A program made the position numbers and the translations under genes. The notes beneath the pieces are model-generated. The model was given only the letters and a program-made list of their open reading frames with translations, ran no database searches and was not told where the DNA came from. Of a DNA stretch of 64,000 nucleotides, positions 45,784-54,378 are shown piece by piece (position 1 is the stretch's first letter; the number at the start of each line of letters is the position of its first letter). The DNA comes from Orobanche coerulescens. Its lineage: Eukaryota > Streptophyta > Magnoliopsida > Lamiales > Orobanchaceae. The DNA lies in contig CM065817.1 in the NCBI GenBank assembly GCA_033398695.1, forward strand, positions 63,290,001-63,354,000, written 5' to 3'.

Positions 45784-46494
45784 ATCCCCCCCCCCCTTTA
45801 AAAAATTTCGTCCTCGAAATTGAGCTTCGTAAAGAACTTTGAAAATCTATATCAAACCTTGTATGAGTATTTTCATCAATAACTTTAAAAATATCGTGCC
45901 AGCAAAAACATCACTTTGAAACCTTTCTTTGAAATCATATTTTGTTCCTTTAGGATAACATTTAAACTTTCACATATCTTTTGCCGACACAATCATTCTA
46001 TACTCATACCGAAATTTTAAGTCTTCATAAAAGAGTGAATGCTTGAAAACATTACCTCGGAGTCGACGTTGGGCGCGACGATGAACCACATATTATCTCG
46101 AATATATAATTATGCCGTATTTATTAGTTATACTTTTAATAATAAGAAAGTTTTGAAATATCTTGTTTTGTATAAGTAAATCTTTTTTTTAAACCTCCTT
46201 AATCAGTATAGTCCCATACCTATACAGTCTTGGAATACCTCTCGTTACGGTGAGAATTCGGTTCAGTCATGTCCCCCTCACTTTAGAAGCCTTGTCAGAG
46301 CCGCTCATTGTCCGTTCCCTTTTTCTTATTGCCGGCGATCGCTCCCTTTCTCGGAGTCGCTCATTGTCCGTGCCCTTTTCTATTGCAAACGATCAATCCC
46401 GCCCTCGTCGGCCCCGGGTGTCACATGTTCCGGCTTCCGCTTGGTTCATCCCCAAATCTCACCGTCTTGAGAGAGGACTTGCTCGATACCATTC
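45784..46494 (-). repeat. Family B internal region 7
   Basis: 711 bp, same parts, with scattered short losses near 46260-46440. Confidence 0.88.
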
Positions 46495-47127
46495 TGTAAT
46501 GCCACGACTTTCTTAATTAAAAAGAACGTTACGGCTCAAATTTTTCCTTAAAATTTTTATATAAATTCGGAGTATTTGCGGAGATATTTTAGTCGATAAA
46601 TCTTCAATAAAACTCGTTTATTCAAACATCGATCTGATTTTACAAAAATGGGAAATCACATATTCGGACATAGTCCGTTGAAATTATATTCGTTGAAGAA
46701 CATCAAGTGTTTCGTAAAAATAATAACAATTACGGCGACAACATCTTTTATTCTTTAGAATTTCATCATGTTGGGAGTATGTATTCATCTTACGCTTGTC
46801 CGTTAAATCGATTCCTTAGCCTGAAAAACATAAACGACGAGGTGTGAGTACGCGAGCATACTCAGTGAGATTAAACCCTTATAAATCGTCAAAATCATGT
46901 CGTGTAATGCACATAAAACATTCTTATCTCTGTGAGACTCGTCTCCGATTTCTTTCATTCTTTCGACCCCTCGCGGGTCGTCATGTTACACGACACAACG
47001 ATGACCGTAACATATTAAAACAGTATAACCTCACCTCGTTTACTGAAATCTTGAAATATCTTCCTTTGAAATTTGGCTCGGTTGTCCTTCTTGGATCCCG
47101 GATACGCTTCTCCTAGCACTTGAAAAT
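46495..47127 (-). repeat. Family B LTR 7, cut by TRG cluster
   Basis: The first ~633 bp of the LTR, ending at TAGCACTTGAAAAT where other copies continue ACTTTTTCATATT. Confidence 0.88.
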
Positions 47128-47989
47128 TGTTGTCCAGCTAGAGACGATCCTCGGTGTCCAGCTAGAGACGACCGCATCATGACGATCTGGGCCGATGGCC
47201 ATCCAGTCGGCCAAGGCCGAGCCACAGGACAGCACCCACGTGCAGATCCACAAAAGGCGCTGACAAACCTGTCACCTACCTCACCTACTGCAAACGGGGC
47301 CGCGAGGCTGCAAAAGGAGGCGACGGACAAGGCGGTGACCACACTGTCACCTACCTTGCCTACCGACAAAATCCGCCGAAAGTAACAAAGTGGGACCTCT
47401 GTGACAGTGCTTAGGACGCGTCTTTGGCTCCTCATTGGGCCGCACAGTGGCTACCAGTGTAGCCTTAGACTTTTGCGACAGCCCATGTGACCTTTAGGAC
47501 GATCGCCCCATTACATTAATGGCCGAAAGGCGATCGCCCACTAGGAGACAAGGCACCTCAACCCCTATATAAAGAAGGCAGCCTGCACTTGGATTCAGGC
47601 TCTGCATTCTCGCATTTCACACCATACAGAAGCAAAATACATAACACTTGGCTAAACTCCAACTCTTGGCAACAGCTATCATTCGGTCCTTCTTCTCCCG
47701 GCCTTTCTCCTCGAGCAGACTATCGGCAGGGACGAAGAACACCGAGCTTCGCTCAAGAGCCGGATTAATAGAGTCTTTTTACACTCATTGTATTTAGATT
47801 TCTCTCATTAATACTTGTATCCACGAATATTTGTATTAATAACATCTCGCGAGAGCATTCAAGCCCGGGCCTAACAAACCCGGCAAATCTTGTATTATTT
47901 ATCTTCTCTCGGAAGTGCTCCCGCAATTGTTGTTTGTTGTCCGTCTTCCAGCAGTATTAATCTTCGGATAAATATTTTGGGCAACAACA
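47128..47989 (+). repeat. TRG LTR in plus orientation, 5' part deleted
   Basis: It starts TGTTGTCCAGC, joining the LTR terminus directly to an internal LTR segment, so roughly 300-350 bp are missing. It ends GGGCAACAACA. TATA box CTATATAAAG near 47565. It abuts a minus-strand TRG internal region, so it points the wrong way for that element. Confidence 0.85.
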
Positions 47990-48849
47990 ATTTATTGCCC
48001 CCCAGCTTGCTCCTATGATGAAGACATGGGGCGAGGTGGTTCTTGCTGGCCATCGTGTAAGATGAGGACGGGCGATCTTGCTGAGCTGACTTTGGTTTTG
48101 GACTTGGGCTATCATGGTCGATTGGCTTAGCTATCTTTCGGTCATGTACCTGCAAAAACAACATTTGCCGATCCCCCATGGAAACTTGGTGGTTTCGCTT
48201 TGTTTGAGGAATCGTGCACAGTCGCGGAGATCGATGGACCGACTCCATGACCGTGTCTTGGTGCGCGAAGACATTGAGTGTCTCGTGACTCACTTTATTA
48301 TGAGGGTCCTCTGTTAGGCTGCGCCTCGCCTCGTATTTAAACGAAGGGCGTGCGGTCTCGGTCTAGAGGAGTCCTTGCGCGGGGCAGCGTCGGATGAATC
48401 AACTCCACGCCCGCGGCTTGTTAGCTCTGCTTCCACCTCGGCCAGCCATGGAGATGGCCGACCTCGACGGTGTACGTTGAGACGGGGTTGTGGCATGTGT
48501 CCACTGATTAATGTTGGAGAGCCCTCAGACTACGCCGACCTCGTATTTAAACGAAGGGCGGGCGATCTCGGCCGAAAGGGACCTTGCATGGCCGAAGCAG
48601 CCGGTTCCATCGACTGCCAGGACCATGGCTTTATGATGTGCCGTGGAGGCGATCTTATGCCTTAGTCCGTCATGTTATATGCTGCATTGTAGATGGCGAT
48701 CGTGTCCTCCGGGTTGCTGATGATATAGCGTGATGATCGGCGATCGGGCTGGAAGACTGGCGATCGTCGCTCGGCTGCCGATCGCTTTATTCGTAGGTCG
48801 ATATTGGCGATCGGGCGGGAGATCATCGTCCGGGCGCCGATCGCGCTGC

Positions 48850-50075
48850 TCACAGGCTAAGAAGGAACCTTTGCCTGGCCAGAAAATCTGCGGCTCTAGC
48901 CCGGAAGGCTGCGTAGGTTGTAGGTTGGTTCTTCGTGAGATGCCTGAACATAGGCGAAAAACCCTGAAAACCTCCTAGGACCGCGTAGAGGGCGGTCTCA
49001 TCGCTTATGGGCTTGCCGTTGAGGATGATTACGTCTACCCAGTCGATGTAGTCCGAGTCGGACTCTTCTTCTCCCTGCTTGATTTGCATCATGCGAAGGG
49101 GACCTTCGGGTCGGACGACCCTGGTGGCGAAGTACTCCGTGAAGATGTGCGCCAGCTGGTTAAAAGAACCAATGGACCGAGGCGGCAACGAGGCGTACCA
49201 CCTGTGGGCGAGGTCGTCCAGCGTCAGAGGGAACATTCGGCACCTGGTCGCGTCTGATGCCCCACACCCGGTCATGTATATGTTGAACTTCCTCAGGTGC
49301 GTCTGGGGGTCCGATAGCCCCTCGTACACGGGCGTTTGCGGGGGAGCGATCTTGTGCTGCACGGGGGCAAGCTCGATGTCGATCGTGAGCGGCTCGCTTG
49401 GCCCGGGGATCGTCTTATTGGCGCCTGCCCTGGATTCTAGGAGCGCCTTCATGTCGTCGAGTTGACGTTGCATCGCAGCCATCGCCGTGGCTAGGTCGCT
49501 TGCAGATCGGCTTTGGGAGCAGGAGCCGAGGCGATCGTGTACCGATCTCTGGGCTCCGCTGCTGCCGGCCTCGGCAATTTGGCGAGGGGGAGCCAGACGG
49601 CTAGGCTGCCTTCTGGGAGTCGGGTAGGCCGAGCTCCTGGTGACGGACTCACACTCCGTCGTCTCGTAGCTGGGGCCGGACTGCCCCGGTAGCCAGGTCG
49701 GGTCACTGCCCAGGCGATCGAAGACAGAGGTGCCCCGACTGGCGAGCGCCTCTTCTTGCGGACGGGAGCCTCCTGGCGATCGCTCGGTCAGCAACGCCTT
49801 GAGCTTCCGCTTGGACTTCCGGCGGACGGCCGAGGGGGTGATAGCGGGAGGCGCGTCGAGAGCACTCCGTCGCTCTGTAGGGCGGCGGGGCCCCTTGATC
49901 ATTCCTTGGTTCGGAACCGATCGAGCGAGAGGCTTGGGCCGCCGTCCAGGGGCGGAATCGAGCGTCTCTGACCGCGGCGGCTACCTTCCACCATCGGCTG
50001 TGGCTCGGACTGGGACGGAACAGGGGGTCTGGCCGGCTGGTCAGCGGCTTTCTTCGACGCGGAGGCGGAAGACAT
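48850..50075 (-). pseudogene. TRG gag, nearly complete, one frameshift
   Basis: The start at 50073-50075 gives MSSASASKKAADQPARPPV. A frameshift near 49890-49900 leads into the long open part (48850-49902, 350 residues). It has a basic N-terminal region (VRRKSKRKLKALLTERSPGG), a predicted coiled stretch (AMAAMQRQLDDMKALLESRA) and a capsid domain (LRKFNIYMTGCGASDATRCRMFPLTL..LAHRWYASLPPRSIGSFNQLAHIFTEYF, then MMQIKQGEEESDSDYI). It stops after RQRFLLSL with no zinc knuckle. At the frameshift, 53846-53860 in the second copy has GATCTGTTCC where this copy has GATCATTCC, a CTG difference, so the break may not be real. Capsid type resembles Tat/Ogre Gag. Confidence 0.82.
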
Positions 50076-50184
50076 GATTTCTGAAAGATTTCTTTGAAGT
50101 GCAGTGAGTGTCACTTCAAGTATCTGCCCCGGGAACAGTGAGTGTTCTTCGGGACGGTAGGTATATAAATTTGAGGGTTGGATG

Positions 50185-50202
50185 CCCTCCTTCTAGCGCC
50201 AA
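50185..50202 (-). promoter_or_regulatory. Candidate primer binding site of TRG
   Basis: Minus strand TTGGCGCTAGAAGGAGGG, 1-2 bases after the LTR end. TGGCGC fits a tRNA ending GCGCCA; I cannot say which. It differs from the Met site used by A, B, C, D and E. Also present at 54135-54152. Confidence 0.65.
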
Positions 50203-50203
50203 T

Positions 50204-51397
50204 TGTTGTTGCCCAAAATATTTATCCGAAGATTAATACTGCTGGAAGACGGACAACAAACAACAATTGCGGGAGCACTTCCGAGAGAAGATAAATAATA
50301 CAAGATTTGCCGGGTTTGTTAGGCCCGGGCTTGAATGCTCTCGCGAGATGTTATTAATACAAATATTCGTGGATACAAGTATTAATGAGAGAAATCTAAA
50401 TACAATGAGTGTAAAAAGACTCTGTTAATCCGGCTCTTGAGCGAAGCTCCATGTTCTTCGTCCCTGCCGATTGTCTGCTCGAGGAGAAGGCCGGGAGAAG
50501 AAGGACCGAATGATAGCTGTTGCCAAGAGTTGGAGTTTAGCCAAGTGTTATGTATTTTGCTTCTGTATGGTGTGAAATGCGAGAATGCAGAGCCTGAATC
50601 CAAGTGCAGGCTGCCTTCTTTATATAGGGGTTGAGGTGCCTTGTCTCCTAGTGGGCGATCGCCTTTCGGCCATTAATGTAATGGGGCGATCGTCCTAAAG
50701 GTCACATGGGTTGTCTGCCAAAAGTCTAAGGCTACAGCTGGTAGCCAGCTGTGCGGCCCAATGAGGAGCCACCACGCGTCCGGAAGTACTGTCACAGGAG
50801 GTCCCATTTTGTTACTTTCGGCGGATTTTGTCAGTAGGCAAGGTAGGTGACAGGCTGTGGTCACCAGTCTTGTCTGTCAGCTCCTTTTGCAGGCCTGCGG
50901 CCCTGTCGGTAGGTGAGGTAGGTGACAGGTTTGTCAGCGCCTTTTGTGGATCTGCACGTGGGTGCTGTCCTGTGGCTCAGCCTTGGCCGACTGGATGGCC
51001 ATCGGCCCAGATCGTCATGATGCGGTCGTCTCTAGCTGGACACCGAGGATCGTCCTCGGCCAGTCACTAAGGGTCGGCACTGGTCGGTCACCAAGGGTCG
51101 GTCGGCAGATGCCGAGAGAGGTCGGTCACCAAGGGTCGGTCGGCAGATGCCGAGAGAGGTCGGTCACCAAGGGTCGATCGGCAGATGCCGAGAGAGGATC
51201 GTCCGCTAGTCGATCGCCAGGAGTCGGTCGCCGAGTACCGAGAGGCGATCGTATCTGAGGTCGATCTCTCGGCACCAGGACTTGTCCTGGGACCTTCGGT
51301 TGGCCGATATAGCTTGTCCGCTGGGTTAAGGCTCGGCCGCCTGGTCGCTGATCGGCAGATCTGCCTTGGCCGCTCGGCAGTGACTCGGTCGCCCGAC
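50204..51397 (-). repeat. TRG 5' LTR, outer end lost
   Basis: It starts TGTTGTTGCCC and follows the LTR to ...GTGACTCGGTCGCCCGAC; the last ~50 bp are replaced by filler. TATA (minus strand CTATATAAAG) near 50617. It contains three tandem 38-bp units at 51084-51197. Confidence 0.88.
51084..51197. repeat. 38-bp tandem triplication in TRG LTR
   Basis: Unit TCGGTCACCAAGGGTCGGTC plus 18 more bases, three times. TRG LTRs at 33750 and 37967 have a single unit. The same triplet is at 52017-52130. Confidence 0.9.
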
Positions 51398-51424
51398 TGG
51401 TATTTTACACGCCCCATGCCTTCA
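51398..51424. other. Junction filler with inverted TRG internal fragment
   Basis: Between two partial LTR copies. It includes CGCCCCATGCCTTCATCATAG, which is TRG internal sequence from beside the polypurine tract (about 48012-48032) in reverse orientation, with one change. Confidence 0.7.
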
Positions 51425-52376
51425 TCATAGAAGAAGGACCGAATGATAGCTGTTGCCAAGAGTTGGAGTTTAGCCAAGTGTTATGTATTTTGCTTCTGTA
51501 TGGTGTGAAATGCGAGAATGCAGAGCCTGAATCCAAGTGCAGGCTGCCTTCTTTATATAGGGGTTGAGGTGCCTTGTCTCCTAGTGGGCGATCGCCTTTC
51601 GGCCATTAATGTAATGGGGCGATCGTCCTAAAGGTCACATGGGCTGTCTACCAAAAGTCCAAGGCTACAGCTGGTAGCCAGCTGTGCGGCCCAATGAGGA
51701 GCCAGCACGCGTCCGGAAGTACTGTCACAGGAGGTCCCATTTTGTTACTTTCGGCGGATTTTGTCAGTAGGCAAGGTAGGTTACAGGCTGTGGTCACCAG
51801 TCTTGTCCGTCAGCTCCTTTTGCAGGCCTGCGGCCCTGTCGGTAGGTGAGGTAGGTGACAGGTTTGTCAGCGCCTTTTGTGGATCTGCACGTGGGTGCTG
51901 TCCTGTGGCTCGGCCTTGGCCGACTGGATGGCCATCGGCCCAGATCGTCATGATGCGGTCGTCTCTAGCTGGACACCAAGGATCGTCCTCGGCCAGTCAC
52001 TAAGGGTCGGCACTGGTCGGTCACCAAGGGTCGGTCCGCAGATGCCGAGAGAGGTCGGTCACCAAGGGTCGGTCGGCAGATGCCGAGAGAGGTCGGTCAC
52101 CAAGGGTCGATCGGCAGATGCCGAGAGAGGATCGTCCGCTAGTCGATCGCCAGGAGTCGGTCGCCGAGTACCGAGAGGCGATCGTATCTGAGGTCGATCG
52201 CTCGGCACCGGGACTTGTCCTGGGACCTTCGGTTGGCCGATATAGCTTGTCCGCTGGGTTAAGGCTCGGCCGCCTGGTCGCTGATCGGCAGATCTGCCTT
52301 GGCCGCTCGGCAGTGACTCGGTCGCCTAACCTCCTAGGCGATGGCCGGTCGGAAGGTGTTAAATCTTGACACAACA
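51425..52376 (-). repeat. Second TRG LTR, inner part missing its first ~285 bp
   Basis: It begins within the LTR (equivalent to 50489) and continues to the true LTR end CTTGACACAACA. It is nearly identical to 50489-51397, including the 38-bp triplet. Confidence 0.88.
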
Positions 52377-54153
52377 ATTCAACTCCACGCCCGCAGCTTG
52401 TTAGCTCTGCTTCCACCTCGGCCAGCCATGGAGAAGGCCGACCTCGACGGTGTACGTTGAGACGGGGTTGTGGCATGTGTCCACTAATTAATGTTGGAGA
52501 GCCCTCAGACTACGCCGGCCTCGTATTTAAACGAAGGGCGGGCGATCTCGGTCGAAAGGGACCTTGCATGGCGAGCGGCCCGGTTCCATCGTTGCCGTGA
52601 CCATGGCTTTATGATGTGCCGTGGAGGCGATCTTATGCCTTAGTCCGTCATGTTATATCTTTGGGATGTAGATGGCGATCGTGTCCTCGGGTTGCCGATG
52701 ATATAGCGTGATGATCGGCGATCGGGTGGAAGAGGCGCGATCGTCGCTCAGTGCCGATCGCTTTATTCGTAGGTCGATATTGGCGATCGGGCGGGAGATC
52801 ATCGTCCGGGCGCCGATCGCGGCGCTCACGAGCTAAGAAGGAACCTTTGCACGGCGGAAAATCTGCGGCTCTAGCCGGAAGGCTGCGTAGGTTGTAGGTT
52901 GGTTCTTCGTGAGATGCTGAACATAGGCGAAAAACCACGAAAACCGCCAGACCGCGTAGAGGCGGTCTCATCGCTTATGGGCTCGCCGTTGAGGATGATT
53001 ACGTCTACCCGGTCGATGTAGTCCGAGTCGGACTCTTCTTCTCCACCTTGATTTGCATCATGCGAAGGGACCTTCGGGTCGGACGACCACAGTGGCGAAG
53101 TACTCCGTGAAGATGTGCGCCAGCTGGTTAAAAGAACCAATGGACCGAGGCGGCAACGAGGCGTACCACCTGTGGGCGAGGTCGTCCAGCGTCAGAGGGA
53201 ACATTCGGCACCTGGTCGCGTCTGATGCCCCACACCCGGTCATGTAGATGTTGAACTTCCTCAGGTGCGTCTGGGGGTCCGATCGCCCCTCGTACACGGG
53301 AGTTTGCGGGAGCGATCTTGTCTTTGCAGGCGAGCTCGATGTCGATCGTGAGCGGCTCGCTTGGCGGCGATCGTCTTCTTGGCCGCCACAGATTCGAGGA
53401 GCGCCTTCATGTCGTCGAGTTGACGTTGCATCGCGACCATCGCCGTGGCTTGGTCGCTTGCGAGATCGGCTTTGGGAGGCGAGGCCGAGGCGATCGTGTA
53501 CCGATCTCGGGCTCGGCTGCTGCCGGCCTCGGCAATTTGGCGAGGAGCGGGCAGCTGGGCCTTCCGGGAGTCGGGTAGGTCGAGCTCACAGTGACGGACT
53601 CACACTCCGTCGTCTCGTAGGCCGAGGCCGGGCGCCCGTGCTGTCGGGTCACTGCCCAGGCGATCGAAGACAGAGGTGCCCCGACTGGCGAGCGCCTCTT
53701 CTTGCGGACGGGAGCCTCCTGGCGATCGCTCGGTCAGCAATGCCTTGAGCTTCCGCTTGGACTTCCGGCGGACGGCCGAGGGGGTGATATCGGGAGGCGC
53801 GTCGAGAGCACTCCGTCGCTCCTGTAGGACGGCCAGGGCCCCTTCGATCTGTTCCTTGGTTCGGAACCGATCGAGCGAGAGGCTTGGGCCGCCGTCCAGG
53901 GGCGGAATCGAGCGTCACTGACCGCGGCGGCTACCTTCCACCATCGGCTGTGGCTCAGACTGGGACGGAACAGGGGGTCTAGCCGGCTGGTCAGCGGCTT
54001 TCTTCGATGCGGAGGCGGAAGACATGATTTCTGAAAGATTTCCTTGAAGTGCAGTGAGTGTCACTTCAAGTATCTGCCCCGGGAACAGTGAGTGTTCTTC
54101 GGGACGGTAGGTATATAAATTTGAGGGTTGGATGCCCTCCTTCTAGCGCCAAT
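52377..54153 (-). mobile_element. Second TRG internal region with deletion
   Basis: It joins the LTR end directly to sequence equivalent to 48400, so about 400 bp including the polypurine tract are lost. The rest aligns with 48400-50203 and includes gag and primer site. Confidence 0.85.
52820..54025 (-). pseudogene. Second TRG gag, frameshifted in several places
   Basis: The start at 54023-54025 corresponds to that of the other copy. Capsid motifs are seen in different frames: LRKFNIYMTGCGASDATRCRMFPLTLDDLAHRWYASLPP (53058-53297) and a DSDYIDRVDVIILNG piece (52871-53140). Compared with 48850-50075, short losses are frequent between 52840 and 53640. Confidence 0.8.
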
Positions 54154-54378
54154 TGTTGTTGCCCAAAATATTTATCCGAAGATTAATACTGCTGGAAGAC
54201 GGACAACAAACAACAATTGCGGGAGCACTTCCGAGAGAAGATAAATAAGACAAGATTTGCCGGGTTTGTTAGGCCCGGGCTTGAATGCTCTCGCGAGATG
54301 TTATTAATACAAATATTCGTGGATACAAGTATTAATGAGAGAAATCTAAATACAATGAGTGTAAAAAGACTCTGTTAA
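54154..54378 (-). repeat. TRG LTR, first 225 bp only
   Basis: It starts TGTTGTTGCCC and is cut at ...ACTCTGTTAA by the family E LTR. The five bases GTTAA before 54379 are the expected left target duplication of E; the partner lies outside the window. Confidence 0.88.

Larger units (their letters stand above)
23946..47127 (-). mobile_element. Family B: seven-unit tandem array of a non-coding LTR element
   Basis: LTRs start at 24546, 30031, 33515, 37732, 41950, 44218 and 46495, each flanked on the left by an internal region with a primer site. Once nested insertions are removed, full LTRs are about 1.55-1.57 kb and internal regions about 0.71-0.72 kb. All run in the same direction. No gag or pol is encoded, so it is a large TRIM- or LARD-like non-autonomous element. 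The left end is cut by D and the right by TRG. Confidence 0.9.
47990..50203 (-). mobile_element. TRG internal region, complete, gag-only
   Basis: About 2.2 kb. The polypurine tract is at the left end (GCCCCCCAGC, 47996-48006), non-coding sequence fills 48010-48850, gag follows, then a leader and a primer site. No protease, RT or integrase sequence is seen, so the family is gag-only and non-autonomous, like described TR-GAG elements. Confidence 0.85.

Noticed and set aside
19326..54378. Abundant GCGATCGC/CGATCG palindromes suggesting cyanobacterial HIP1 sites or contamination
   Set aside because: They are confined to TRG LTRs and internal parts, which are embedded in plant elements with clear junctions and a target duplication.
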